Shown here one piece after another: positions 10,901 to 25,900 of a stretch of 64,000 nucleotides of DNA (positions are counted from its first letter, which is position 1; every line of letters begins with the position of its first letter). Both the position numbers and the translations under genes were made by a program. Source of the stretch: Haematobia irritans (lineage: Eukaryota > Arthropoda > Insecta > Diptera > Muscidae); contig NC_134397.1 of NCBI RefSeq assembly GCF_050003625.1, positions 222,022,537 to 222,086,536 of the forward strand, given 5' to 3'. The notes beneath the pieces are model-generated. The model saw nothing but the letters and a program-made list of their open reading frames with translations. It ran no database searches and was not told the origin of the DNA.

Positions 10901-13900
10901 GATGCGCATGGAATAATTTTTATCGATTATGTTGAGAAGGGAAAAACCATCAACAGTGACTATTATATGGCGTTATTGGAGCGTTTGAAGGTCGAAATCG
11001 CGGCAAAACGGCCCCATATGAAGAAGAAAAAAGTGTTGTTCCACCAAGACAACGCACCGTGCCACAAGTCATTGAGAACGATGGCAAAAATTCATGAATT
11101 GGGCTTTGAATTGCTTCCCCACCCACCGTATTCACAAGATCTGGCCCCAGCGATGTTTTTCTTGTTCTCAGACCTCAAAAGGATGCTCGCAGGGAAAAAA
11201 TTTGGCTGCAATGAAGAGGTGATCGCCGAAACTGAGGCCTATTTTGAGGCAAAACCGAAGAAGTAATACCAAAATGGTATCATAAAATTGAAAGATTATT
11301 ATCGTTGTATCGCTCTTGGAGGGAACTATGTTGAATAATAAAAATGAATTTTGACAAAAAAATGTGTTTTTCTTTGTTAGACCGGGGACTTATCAGCCAA
11401 CCTGTTAACTATGATTGATACTATCATATTCTTGGTTGAAGACATTTCAATTAAAAAATTAATTGGATTAATTAATTTCGTGCTTTTTCTGTGTATGGAA
11501 AATGTTCTTCCAAATAATATATATTATTTTATTTTATTAATTTACAATTTTTAATTATATACAAGGAAACTAGCTCTCCTATTAACGACAGAGGGCTTAT
11601 AAATATCCATTTATAATTCAAGGTTATAAATGTCCCTTGATTTACTTTAGGTAATATTTTAGAACCTACACACTTTATGAATGTCTGTCGGCTAGATTAC
11701 AAAGTACAAAAATGTACAAGCAAACACCTACTTCTGTGTTTAACAAACTTTTTCCTATGAGTGTTGTTCAAAATATTTTAAATAATCATCATTTATCCCT
11801 CCAATATATTCAATAATCCCTTTTTACAACCTCCCTTTTTAGGCTGCGGACGCATGTTCTTTCTATATTACATTTGAGACTCCATTTGCATGTTTACCAG
11901 AACCGGAAAATGTCAAAGGAAACAATTGTAGCGTATATGATCCTAAAAGCAATCATGTATATGACCTAATGCCGCTAAGTGACAGCAATTATAGGTAAAT
12001 TCTATCTATTACATTCCATCAGTAAAACTAACAATTTGTCTATTTATTTTAAAGGACTTTTGATCGAAATGGAAATTCATTTGTTATAAATATTTGCAAA
12101 CCCGTTTTATATGGTGAAAATGCCATGTGTCCATCAGATAGCAGTGTTTGTTTTGTCAAACATGAAGCTAATTATAAGGAAAAGTAATGAATTGGTTTTG
12201 TTTTACATTTGGAAAATATCAATTGAAAGATTCTTTTATTTGGTTTCAGGTTTATTAACTATGGTTCAGCACAACGTAATCCTACCATTGAGAATGGAAA
12301 TTTGATTATACGTCACACTTCTTCGACACCATGTAAAGGTTCAACGAATTATACATCTGTAATTACATTCACCTGTCAAAAAGATTTTAAGGTGAGTATA
12401 TACTTTTGCTATTGTTTTTTATTTTGGAGGAATGAATTTTCTTGAGTTTTTTTGTTGTTCATTCGATCTTTTTTTTTTTAATATTTAATATTTTCAGAAA
12501 ATAGTTTTCCCTCCTATAAAATATCACTAAAACATTTATTTTTATTTTATTTCAGAATGATCATCCCGAATTTACCGGTGCTTTCGATGATTGTTTATAC
12601 ACATTTTCTTTCCCCACTCAATACGCTTGTAATGAATTACCAGCATGTACGGCCGTAACTCATGACAAAGAGATGTAAGTTCTATGAAAAATAGAAGTAA
12701 TATAATTCAGTAACTATAAATTAGATTTCTTGGCTTGACTTTTCATTCACATTCAACTATCGACTTGTATTTAATCGTAAAAATGTCTTAAAATGCTGGC
12801 CTGTGGAGGCGAGCCATAGTTTTTCATTAACCGACTGCGCAGTAGTTCCACTAAATTTTATTTTAATAATATTCAAATTGAAGTATGTGAATTCGAATTA
12901 AATTGAAAAATATTCTATTGTTTTTTAGCTATAATATAAAATAATTTATTCAATTATTTTTGTAAAATATAACAAAAAATAATAAAAAAGTTGGTATTTT
13001 AATTAAATTTAATTAATAAAAATTTAAATTAAAATCCCATAATTCTTTTTCCGGTGATTGTTTTTTATACTGGCGATGGAAGCAATTTCTGTTAAAAAAA
13101 AATAAAATAACAATATTTGAACTCTCTAATGCCCCAATTTTTTTGTCAGCTGACTAAATATTCATGTTAACGACACAAAATCAAGAAAACTAATCAAGAA
13201 AAATGTATACGGTAAAATTCAGTATATGCTGCAAAGTCTCTTGAACAGGTTCAACTAAGTTTTCTTTTTATTTTATTCATTTTTTTGTCTTAAGGTGTGT
13301 TTTACTAAAAGCTTACTTATTTAATGAAACCCGCCTAAAGGCGGGATTGGGCATTAGAGGGTTAATGATATGAATATAGAGATATTTTAATTAAAAGTGT
13401 TCCTTTTTATTAATCACGGTTCAAGCACCATTAAAAATGTCTAGATATTCCTTACTGCCTTTGATCAGTGACTTGATGTATATTTAATATCGTCTTTTTT
13501 ATTATTGGGTTCTTAGTCAAATATATATCTACCTCGCCTTTGATATTAAAATTTGTATTAATTTTACTTGTCCTTCCTTCTTTCCCGTTCTTCCTTTATA
13601 TTAAAATTTCCATTTAAACATGATTATTTCGTTAGTACCTCTTATATGTACATATGTCTCTCATTAATAAAGAATTTAATGCATTTCGACCGTGTACATA
13701 TTGATTCATATTTTTCACATTTTTTCCTTTTAATTTGAATCTTAACTTAATAATATTTTTCGTATTTTTCATTTTCTCTTTGCCATTTCGTTACATTTTC
13801 CTGATATCCAGCATCGATATGAGTTCTTTGAAGGACACACAGTTCAAATTGCAACGAGATAATCAGAACTATATATTTGCCATATGCTCAGCAGCAGGTC

Positions 13901-16900
13901 AACCTTGTATGGAAAATGATGGTAAGTGAAATGTGTCAACGTTAAAAACTGAACTACTGAGATTGCTCTTTCGTCGAGAATATTAAGGAATAAGTTTAAT
14001 TACATATATCGCTTAAGTTGACCAACAAATATACAACGGCAATCAACAAGATTTTCGAATGGGGTCATAGATAAAAGATGAAAAGTTCATTTAATTTTAT
14101 TGCTTGTGGAAAACATGAACACAATTAATTAACTTGATTGGGAGAACCGATTTTAAATTTTCCTCGTGCGCTATCGTTGTGTAGCTCATTCTGTCATAAG
14201 GATACTTGTCTAAAATCTTGACAATAATAAGTTTTTTTTTTTTCAAAAATCATATTTTGCAAAATTTTATTTTTATGAAAAATTTTGTCAAAACTTTATT
14301 TCTATAGAAAATTTTGTCAAAATTTTATTCCTATAGAAAATTTTTGTCAAAATTTTATTTCTATAGAAAATTTTGTCAAAACGTTATTTCTATACAAAAC
14401 TTTGTCAAAATTTTATTTCTATAGAAAATTTTATCAAAATTTTATGTCTACAGAAAATTTTGTCAATATTTTATCTCTATAGAAAATATTATTAAAATTT
14501 TATGTCTATAGAAAATTTTGTCAAATTTTTATTTCTATAGAAAATTTTATCAAAATTTTATGTCTACAGAAAATTTTGTCAACATTTTATTTCTATAGAA
14601 AATTTTGTCAACATTTTATTTCTATAGAAAATTTTGTCAACATTTTATTTCTATAGAAAATTTTGTCAAAATTTTATTCTATAGAAAATTTTGTCAACAT
14701 TTTATTTCTATAGAAAATTTTGTCAAAATTTTATTTCTATAGAAAATTTTGTCAAAATTTTATTTCTATAGAAAATTTTGTCAACATTTTATTTCTATAC
14801 AAAATTTTGTCAAAGTTTTATTTCTATAGAAAATTTTGTCAAAATTTCATTTCTATACAAAATTTTGTCAAAGTTTTATTTCTACTGAAAATTTTGTCAA
14901 AATTCACTAGTTTACAAAAACAAAAATGTCACGTACACTTGATGAGAGAGAGAAATTTTCTTATGTATTTTGATATGCTGAATTCGAAAAAATTTTTTAA
15001 ATTTTTATGGAACAGTTTTGGAGATATCCCGTTATTTTTAGTTTTTCGCTCTCTTTTCACTAAATTTAATTATATCTCGAGTTAAAAATGTCCGATTATA
15101 TTGTTGGTACTTAAATGAAAGGTATTAAGATGACCAATAATAGTTTATAATTGGATCTGTGATAAGTTAAGTGGTTCAAAAAATATCGATGCGAAAGGCC
15201 AAATTTTCAAAAAAATCGTATTTTACAATGGACCTTTTCCGCCAGAAAAGTATAAACCATTAAAAAACCATTTTCTCTCCATGGTCGTATAGATGATACT
15301 CTAACGTAAGTAATAAGACCTACTAGAAGGTAATCGACCGAAAAATGACAACGTTTTAAGCAGTTGTTGTTCAAAATTTTATTTCTGTAGAAAATTTTGT
15401 CAAAATTTTATTTCTGTAGAAAATTTTGTCAAAATTTTATTTCTGTAGAAAAATTTGTCAAAATTTTATCTCTATAGAAAATTTTATTAAAATTTTATGT
15501 CTATAGAAAATTTTGTCAAAATTTTATTTCTATAGAAAATTTTGCCCAAATTTTATTTCTATAGAAAATTTTGCCCAAATTTTATTTCTATAGAAAATGT
15601 TGTCAAAATTTTATTTCTATAGAACAAATTGTCAAAATTTTATTTGTATAAAAAATGTTGTCAACATTTTATTTCTATAAAAAATTTTGTCAAGGTTTTA
15701 TTTCTATAGAAAATTTTATTTCTATAGAAAATTTTATCAAAATTTTATTTCTATAGAAACTTTTGTCAAAATTTTATTTCTATAGAAAATTTTGTCAAGA
15801 TTTTATTTCTATAGAATATTTTGTCAAGATTTTATTTCTATAGAAATGTTGTCAAAATTTTATTTCTATAGAAAATTTTGTCAAAATTTCATTTCTATAG
15901 AAAATTTTGTCAAAATTTTATTTGTATAAAAAATGTTGTCAACATTTTATTTCTATAAAAAATTTTGTCAAGGTTTTATTTCTATAGAAAATTTTATATC
16001 TATAGAAAATGTTGTCAAAATTTTATTTCTATAGAAAATTTTGTCAAAATTTTATTTCTATAAAAAATTTTATCAAAATTTTATCTATATAGAAAATTTT
16101 GTCAAAATTTTATTTCTGTAGAAAATTTTGTCAAAATTTTATTTCTATAGAAAATTTTGTCAAAATTTTATTTCTATAGAAAATTTTGTCAAGACTTTGT
16201 CAAAATTTTATTTCAATAGAAAATTTGGTCAAAATTTTATTTCAATAGAAAATTTGGTCAAGATTTTATTTCTATAGAAAATTTTGTCAAAATTTTATTT
16301 CTGTAGAAAATTTTGTCAAAATTTCATTTCTATAGAAAATTTTGTCAAAATTTTATTTCTGTAGAAAATTTTTTCAAATTTTATCTCTATAGAAAATTTT
16401 GTCAACATTTTTATTTCTATAAAATATTTTATCAAAATTTTATTTCTATAGAAAATTTTGTCAAAATTTTATTTCTATAGAAAATTTTGTCAAAATTTTA
16501 TTTCTATAGAACATTTTGTCAAAATTTTATTTCTATAGAAAATTTTGTCAAAATTTTATTTCTATAGAAAATTTTGTCAAAATTTTATTTCTATAGAAAA
16601 TTTTGTCAAAATTTTATATCTATAGAAAATTTTGTCAAAATTTTATATCTATAGAAAAGTTTGTCAAAATTTTATTTCTATAGAAAATGTTGTCAACATT
16701 TTATTTCTATAGAAAATTTGATCAAAATTTTATTTCTATAGAAAATTTTGTCAAAATTTTATTTCTATAGAAAATTTTGTCAAAATTTTATTTCTATAGA
16801 AAATTGTATTTCTATATAAAATTTTGTCAAAATTTTATTTCTATAGAAAATTTTGTCAAAATTTTATTTCTATAGAAAATTTTGTCAAAATTTTATTTCT

Positions 16901-19900
16901 ATAGAAAATTTTGTCAAAATTTTATTTCTATAGAAAATTTTGTCAAAATTTTATTTCTATAGAAAATTTTGTCAACATTTTTCTTTATAGAAACTTGTGT
17001 CTAAATTTTATTTCTATAGAAAATTCAAGAAGTATATTCTCTTAGTTGGAGAGGAATATTTGGCAAAATCTACAAAAAAATCAAGAATTCACTAAGGTCA
17101 GCTTGGTTTAATAATGCAGAAAAATTCTTTAAAATTCGTCCTTAAATTAGTTGACTTTTTGTATCTTGACTACAAAGCAAAAAAAAAATTGGAGACCTTT
17201 TTTAAAGCCGTTTTTACATGTCGCTAACACGTTTGAAAAGGACTTTCAGAGCACATGAAGAATAAAGCTAAAAAAAAAAACATTAAAATAAGCCTCTTAA
17301 AATCAGGTACGCAAGGCTCAAATATAAGAGAGAATTGTATCTTATAGGTAGTCTTACTTCAATTATCTGCTTCTTTGGCTCGGAATCAATACCAAAATCA
17401 TTAGAGGGTGTTTCCAAAGTAACGGTCGTTACCGATATTCTGGGATTTTTTAAATAAAATTCCACCCTAAGAATATATGTCACGAGGATTGCTTCATTTT
17501 GGACCTACGAAAGTTCAAGCTTCGGTAGCAGGCGAAAGCATTCATAAAAAATCTAATTTCAATACTATTTTTGACCATTAAAAAAGTAACGGTCGTTACT
17601 TTATAAATGTGCTGTATTCATATTTCGGAAACAAATATCATGTATTGTAAAATTTTGCACAGGATGTGTCAAGTAAAAATCTGATTAAATTCTTTGTAAT
17701 GTTTTCTTTCAGTAATAGGTTTGTTTTCAAATCAAAGAAAATTATTTATCAAAATAAATTCTTTGAAAAAGTAACGGTTGTTACAATATAAAAACTTAAA
17801 CGATTTTTGTGTTTGAATTCACTTATTGTGGGTAAAAAAACATAAACGAAAAGCTATATTCTATTGCATAATTCGTTGTCAATTCGTTGCTGGTTATAGC
17901 AAAAGAATGTGTAATATTAGCGGAGAAATACATAAAAAATAATATTTTTAAGCTGTAGGGGTCATTTACTTTGGAATTACCCTAGAGTAAAAGTCAAAAT
18001 TTTTGGAACCGGACATGCTTTTTGCAGTGTAGTTCATTCTTACTATTTTCGGGAATCGTACGAAAATTTTCATTTGTTTTAGTTCATATTGAGCTTATGT
18101 GTATGGTCATTGAACTTTATACCCACGTTTGTTTTTTCATAAAATGTTTGAAACATACTTAAAAAACGGAAAATTTCACAAAAAAAATAAAATTTTAATA
18201 CAAACAAATATTTGTTGCTAAAAAATGAGTTTGAAAAAATTAACGTTAGTTTAACTACGCACTTTTTTGAGTGTAGCTGACGTGTGTCCCATCTGCAACC
18301 AAGGGATACATGACACGCGTCGCCAGATCACTCTGGACATATTCCCATCCTAGTCGCAGAGTTCCTTGATTTGGATACAAGGCGACTTCGAATTTTCGAA
18401 ATTTATAAAAAATCGATTAATCGATTTCTCATTACATCAAAAGTCTATTTAACTCCCATTTGAAAAAAATTCAAAAATCAATTTGTTGATTTGGAAGATA
18501 AATAAAGACGACTTCGACAAAAAAAAATGAATGTCGATGTTCGGCCTTTGTATCGCTAATAGTGGCAGCCCATTTCTTCATTTCGGGCTTACCTAGACAA
18601 TTCAGTCCATTGAATAAGCACAGTGCTGTCCGATTCTATGTCTACCTCAATGACACATTATGTGCGACACCACATGTTATCAGCATTTCTTTTTGGCGTT
18701 CGGTAGAAACCGTAATTGAACCCAAGACCGTCTCTATGCAAAGGGAGATACTAACCACTGCAACACGGTAGATTGCTAGAGCCAGAGTAAGGCTTTAAGT
18801 TAGTAAACACAATTTGCTGCTTACAAGATTGCTATCACGACCCTGCATGGTGGTAACCGGTGCTATTCTACGTATAACCATTTGCTACAAAAAAATATTT
18901 TTTTTAAGTACTACAAACATACTTCAAAACTACTTTTTTTAAAATTTAAAATTTTATATATACCTATTTTTGCGAAATATTGAAAAGTATTACTTTTCTT
19001 TTTTGCACAATTTTCTTCTTGTATAAATAAGCCCAGAATGATGGTTGCTCATTTAAATATGTACCTCCACTATATAAATCTGTTTTAATCACAGCCATGG
19101 ATTACTACGGTCCATTGGCATTAAGTACTTTCATTCATATAAGGATTCATTTGATTGTGACGAAATGAATAAAAATACGAAATTAATTGGATTGTAAATG
19201 AATGCATGAAAATGTTGTTTAATCATTGGATGTTCTTTTGTTTTCTGATGTTACAGCTATTAAAGTGGACATTACAATGAAATCGGAAAACGACAGTCGT
19301 CAATGGTTGTTCATTTTATGTTCTTATCATCATCAGTTGTTACCGTATTGCTGTAGAGATGTCATTATGTGTAATGGTCATTAAATGATGGAAATGACTT
19401 TTTGCAACAAGTGAAGTGGATAAAAAGGGATATCATACACTCAAAAAAATAGAAGTTAACAAAGATTTAGATGCGGCTTCATCAAAATAAGGACATGTTA
19501 AGCAAGTTGACCGATCGTGATATTTAGTGCGTTTTGCATTTTCTTCGCGAAAATATAATGCAGTACCTACGTAGGTGGTTAAATAAGTACTTACCTTTAA
19601 TGTCCGATGAAAGAGTATCGTATTATTATCGCGTAGTGTTAGTAAGGTGATTCTCCCGGAGACTACCATCGAAAATATGTTTAATGAGTTTCAACGAGCT
19701 TATACCTTGGTTTATGATGCCCCCGATCGATAATGGTCGAAATGCTAAGACTGTAGGCCTTTTAAAATATCGCGTGGGTCACATCCTGCATGATATTTTC
19801 GGTACTCCGGATAAAAAATTCAATCGTTAGACCATTTGAGAGCGTTAAACACCGCTGCTCAGTGTTGCCAGTATTGAGGATTTCTCCCCATATTAAGAAT

Positions 19901-22900
19901 TTTATCCCGTGACCGGGGACAAAATGGTTTATTTGGATTTGATGGGAAGTTTACAGAAAATTGGGGTTTTATTGGGGAACTTTTCACGAAATTATTTCTA
20001 ATTTGATTGGAGTTTAAAACGTAATCAAATCAAAAACAAGTAAGGAAAGTCTAAAGTCGGGCTGGGCCGACTATATTATACCCTTCACCACAATGTATAC
20101 CAACAGGTATGATACCATCTTAACACCTTCAAATTTGTTAGGAGATATGTAAAGGTTTATAAAGGGTGATACGGTCAAAATTTGGTCAAGGGAAAACGAG
20201 TGTAAATCGGTGAAATCGTTTATTTAAAAAATCAAATTAAATTTCTTTTTCAAGTTCAATTAGTATAAAATTCAGGAAAAATATTCAGTTAGGCTTTCGC
20301 TTTTCCAAATCCGAATTGCCGGGCCTCACGCTTGACACCTGCCATCAGATTTTGTACAGCCACCTTGTCCACCTTCTTTGCCGCAGAAAGCCAGTTTGCC
20401 TTGAACTGCTGCTTGTCCTTAGCAGTTTTTTTTCGTCTTCTTTAGGTTCCGCTTGACAATAGCCCAGTATTTCTCAATTGGGCGGAGCTCTGGCGTGTTG
20501 GGAGGGTTCTTGGCCTTGGGAACCACCTGCACGTTGTTGGCGGCGTACCACTCCATGGCCTTTTTACCGTAATGGCAAGATGCCAAATCCGGCCAAAACA
20601 GTACGGAACAACCGTGTTTCTTCAGGAAAGGCAGCAGACGTTTATTCAAACACTCTTTCACGTAAATTTCTTGGTTGACAGTCCCGGAAGCTATGAAAAT
20701 GCTGCTTTTCAAGCCACAGGTACAGTTGGCTTGCCAAACCAGATATTTCTTTGACAGTTTTATGTGCTTGAAAATATCTGCTACCTTTCCCCTTCCTTTT
20801 GCCGTATAAAACTCCTGTCCCGGAAGCTGCTTGTAGTCGGCTTTGACGTAGGTTTCGTCGTCCATTACCACGCAGCCAAACTTCGTCAGCATCGTCGGGG
20901 ATCGAGCTTTGGCCGTCGTATTTTGTTTATCATCGCGATTTGGAGTCACTATCTTCTTGTAAGTCGATAGTCCGGCTCGTTTTTTGGCTCGATGCACGGT
21001 TGTAGACGATACACCCAGCTTATTTGCGGAGAGAGAGGTTAGGGTTTCGCTTGAAACTACCGGCAACACTCTTTGTCGTCTCAGCGGCTTCCGGTTTTCG
21101 ATTTCCCCCGATCCAGACTTCCTGGCTGTCGACAAACGTTCCCCAAACACTTTAATTACATTTGTAACGGCTGATTTGGCAACTTTTAGCGATTTTGCCA
21201 GCTTTGCGTGCGAGTAGCTCGGATTTTCGCGATGCGCGAGCAAAATTTAGATACGCTGCTCTTCTTGCTTGGACGGCATTTTGACAACTGAAGAGTGAAT
21301 TCCAAAATCAAAATAGGAGCAACATTCTACACACACACACACCTTCAAAATGAGGGGTGTTCAGGTTTTTTAAAAGCAAAATTGAAAGAAATACGTCAAG
21401 TTTATATTGACCAAATTTTGACCGTATCACCCTTTACTCCCATATACAAATATTTAAATATGTTATGAACCGATTTGGACAAACTTTTTTAAACTTTCAC
21501 AAACTCTCTAGACTTTAAATTAGAATTAGAATATAGATAAATTTGAATCACTTTTGTGAGTTTTCGACTTAACAGTGACGATTTTACAAGGAAAATGTGA
21601 GTAATGTGGCCATATCTGCTAAAATCTAAAGAATATGTATGGGGGCTTTGTCTAGTTTTAAGACGGAGTGAAATCGGAGTGAAATTTTGACCTCTGGGAC
21701 CATATAAGTGCGTATCGGACGAAAGACATATAATGCTGCTATATCTAAATCTCAACAATTTAAACTAAATTTGCAATGTATAGTACAAATGTTAATCCCA
21801 TTCCCTGTGCATAATTTTAAGAAAAACGGAGTGAAATTTTTATCTACGGCGGTCATATGACTGTAAATCGGACGAGAGATATATATGGAAGCTATGTCTA
21901 AATTTGAACCGATTTCAACCAAATTCGGCATGCATTTTTATAATACTAGTTCTACTCCCTGTGCAAAATTTTACGTAACTCGGAGTAAAACTTTGGCCTC
22001 TGGGGCCATAGGAGTGTAAATCGTTCGAAAGCTATATATTGGAGCTATATCTAAATCTGAACCCATTTCAACCAAATTCGCTATGCATTTTTTATAATGA
22101 TATTCTATTCCCTGTGCAAAATTTCACGTAAATCGGAACAAAACACTGGCCTCTAGGGCCATAGGAGGCGGGCGAAAGCTATATATGAGAGCTATATCTG
22201 AATCTGAACCGATTTGATTGATATTCTGCAAAATTTAAAAATCAATTTAGGTTGATTTTTTCCAAAATCAATAGGGATCCTCTTTGAGCCGAAAAAAGAC
22301 CCTATGCCAAATTTGAGGACGATCGGACTTAAACTTCGAGCTGGACTTTGCACACAAAAATACATCAACAGACAGACAGACGGACATCGCTAAATCGACT
22401 CAGAATGTAATTCTAAACCGATCGGTATACTCAAAGATGGGTCTATGACTACTGCTTCGCGACGTTACGTACAAATGCACAAACTTTTTATACCCTGTAC
22501 CACAGTAGTGCCCAGTAAAACAAGCGTCGCCACAAAAGTAGTGAAAATGTCCTTTTTGGATCCGGAAGTGGTGCAAAATTGACGCAGAAGCGATGAATTT
22601 AATATGGGCTTGTCATGGGACGGATGTCCACCATTTCAACAGCCGTTGCACTGAATTGGAATCACTTTTTAGGGTGTGATGCGAATCCGGTGTTTTGGAT
22701 GTGAATTAAGAAATTTTTTGATATTTTGACAACTAAATAATTTTTTAAAATTTATTTATGATTTTTAATGCATTATAACGCTTGTCTGGAACGTTTGACA
22801 TAACATATTTTAAAAAATTCGCAATTTTTCTACAAAGGATTTATCATTTTTTTAGGAAAAAAATTGAATAACTAACACTAATTTATTAATTCTTAATCTG

Positions 22901-25900
22901 TTTTTAACCTATTTGAAACAATAAATATTTAAAATACGAAAAAAGCGAATTATAAAAAGGTGACTCAAATGAACTTCCTGTGCAGAAGAACAACTTTGGG
23001 GGGACATTTTTGGAAGTGCTTTAAAAGTTGTGCCTTTAGAAGAACTTCCAAATTTTTTTGCTGGGTGGTGAAGGGTATAATTAAAAACACATTTAAACAT
23101 TTAAATCAGAAGCAATTTTAAAGAAACTTCGCAAAAGTTTATTTATGATTTATCTCTCGATATATATGTATTAGAAGTTTAGGAAATTTAGAGTCATTTT
23201 TACAACTTTTCGACTAAGCAGTGGCGATTTAACAAGGAAAATGTTGGTATTTTGACCATTTTTGTCGAAATCAGAAAAACATATATATGGGAGCTATATC
23301 TAAATCTGAACCGATTTCAACCAAATTTGGCACGCATAGCTACAATGCTAATTCTACTCCCTGTGCAAAATTTCAATTAAAACGGAGGAAAAGATTGGCC
23401 ACTGTGGTCATATGAGTGTAAATCTGAACCGATTTCAATAAAATTTGGCACACTTGACTACACTACTAATTGTACTCCTAGTGCAAAAATTGGGGTAAAA
23501 CTCTGGCTTCTGGGACCGTATTAGTCTTTATCGGGCGAAATATATATATGGGAGCTATATCTAAATCAGAACCGATTTCTTCTAAAATCCATAGGGTTTT
23601 CTTCTGAGCCAAAACACATACTTGTGCCAAATTTGAAGTCGATTGGACTAACACTGCGATCTAAACTTTGATTACAAAAATGTGTTCACGGACAGACGGA
23701 CATGGCTATATCGACTCAGGAGCCCACTCAGAGCATTTTTGCGCAGGGTATAACAATTTGTTCGGAAGAAATTGGTATCCACACACAAAAAACTAATTTT
23801 TGGATTCAATCACGAAATTAATTGATCCAATTAATTTTTATTTGAAATGTCTTCAATTATTGTGGTTGATTTTTGTTTTAATTAAAATATTTGTTGAATA
23901 ACTTAAATTTTGAATTGATTATTTTTGAAAATTCAATTAAGATTTTAATGGAAATATTTTGCTGAAAATTTTTTCAGTGTATGTACCTACGATCACTACT
24001 TAATGATTCATTACATTTTTTATTATTATCCATCCACCCTGTTGAGAGATTGGTGATTGGCCAAAAAAAACTTTTCTCCGAAATTCCTGAAACTTAATTT
24101 CTGTAAGAGCAACCAAACCCGAATCTGTGACAAACGATGCAAAGATTGCTTCTAATCTTTTTTTATTTGCTTTTAAAGAAAACAACACAACAACACATTC
24201 CATTTCGATTATATCAAGCACTGTTCTTTTCTGACTTTAACTCTTTTATAAGACACAGTTTACAGTTTCATTGTAAAAAGATTTTATGTGGAATATCTGG
24301 AATATATGTAAATAAAAAAAAAACTTTTTGGTGTTCGGTCGGAGCAGGGATCGAACCCAGGACTCTTGGAATGCAAGGCGGACGTAGCAACCACTGTTCC
24401 ACGGTGTCCAACTATATATATGTTTTTGTTAAATAAAGTTTGTTTAATCGGTTCGTAGGCGCCGCAAGCTATGCTATATAAATATAACTTATATGGATAA
24501 TTGTCTATTGGTGACAATAACAGCTACATAGCTCAGTGGATAGTATGTTGGCTTACAAATTGCATGGTCCGCGGTTCGATTCTCCCCCCAGGCGAAAGGT
24601 AAAATTTAAAAAATTTATAAAATCGAACTAAAAAACTTCGTGGAAGTGAGAAAGATGAAAATGCAATTAGCCAGAAAAGATTGTTTTTTGAGTTAGTCTT
24701 TATGAAATTGTTTTTACATCCTGGAAAGGAATAAACGTTTATCACAAAAAGTATATACTTTTCTTCCAAATAAACTTCTTTAAAGCAAAAAGCAAATGCG
24801 AAACGAACTTTGTTTGTCTAAAATTTCGTTTAGGAGGAAAGAATTATTTTTTGCGTGTATCTGCAATGTATCTTAAAAAAACAAAACATTGCATATTATA
24901 GGTTCGAATAATGCAACACCTTTTTTGTGAAATATTATATCAAATAATTACTGAAAAAATGCCAAAAAATCTTGATAATTTTTTTTACGTTTTTTTCCTT
25001 GGTTGTATTCAAATTCCAAAAGCCTTAAGGTAGCATTCATGTTGAAACCTTATTTAGTTTTACTGAATAATTTTCGAAATTTTAATCCACATTGTTCGGC
25101 TCATAAATCCTTTGACCCTAATTTTTGATTTGCCTTGTACGACCTTATCTCCTTCAAAATTGATATCATCTTACGGAGATGGGTAGTGAGTGGTGTGTTT
25201 ATGGGCATGTAGGACAGCCTCTGAACTCGATAAAATCGGTAAAATCACGTACATAATTTGTTTATTTTATAAATGTTGTAAGAAGCAAAAGTCTTCTCTC
25301 AATAAAAAAAATGGGCAATCAAAGGCATTCGTATTGGAAAAATAAAAGGAGGAGGTAAAAATGCCAAATTCAATATTGTAAATGAAAAGGAAAACTGAAA
25401 ATTCGAATATGTGTGCGGGTGGATGTGTGTTTGTGTTCGAGTATTGGTGTAGTGAGAAAAACACATAAATATTACCTTTCGAAAGCCCTTCTTCGATTTT
25501 CAGTCATTGTTTTTCTTTCTTTTTTTTGTTTGTAACCTAACCCCAGCCAATCAGCAGCGCCGGGAATATGAGATGAAAATCGGTGAATGTAAATAAGAGG
25601 GAATCCATTCATTGACCAGTGGTGGAAATAAGGCTAGCAATTTTTGGCTAGATATAATTTACCCTCATTGAATAAAGTACTTAACAGGTTGGTTGATAAG
25701 TCCCCGGTCTAACAAAGAAAAACACGTTTTTTTTGTCAAAATTGGTTTTTATTATTCAACATAGTTCCCGTCAAGAGCGATACAACGATTATAACGACCT
25801 TCCAATTTTTTGATACCATTTTGGTAGTACTGCTTCGGTTTTGCCTCAAAATAGACCTCAGTTTCGGCGATCACCTCTTCATTGCAGCCAATTTTTTTCC

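Larger units (their letters stand above)
9718..11496. mobile_element. AATTGATT-type MITE split by a Himar1-like mariner
   Basis: The left part (CACACAGAAAAAATATTACC, about 9718-10141) and right part (11408-11496, ending TTTTTCTGTGTATGG) are one AT-rich fold-back element interrupted at a TA by the mariner at 10142-11405. Confidence 0.6.
20033..22510 (-). mobile_element. Tandem-repeat-bearing element, GCGCC family, minus strand
   Basis: Starts on the plus strand with AACAAGTAAGGAAAGTCTAA (the reverse complement of the family right end). ~150-bp units with ATATGGGAGCTATATCTAAA types follow, to a TTTTTATACCCTGTACCACA end. Interrupted by the DD37E transposon 20162-21434, and on its right by a MITE (22511-23065). 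Confidence 0.6.

Noticed and set aside
14285..15085. Plus-strand frames with FYRKFCQNFISIENF repeats
   Set aside because: Translation of the 29-bp satellite; the period shifts frame every unit, so the open stretches are accidental.
14260..17026. CRISPR-like regular repeats
   Set aside because: Units are contiguous with no unique spacers, and the genome is an insect's; it is a satellite.
24523..24600. Possible tRNA gene
   Set aside because: A and B boxes are present but the acceptor stem does not pair and an AT-rich tail follows: a SINE head.
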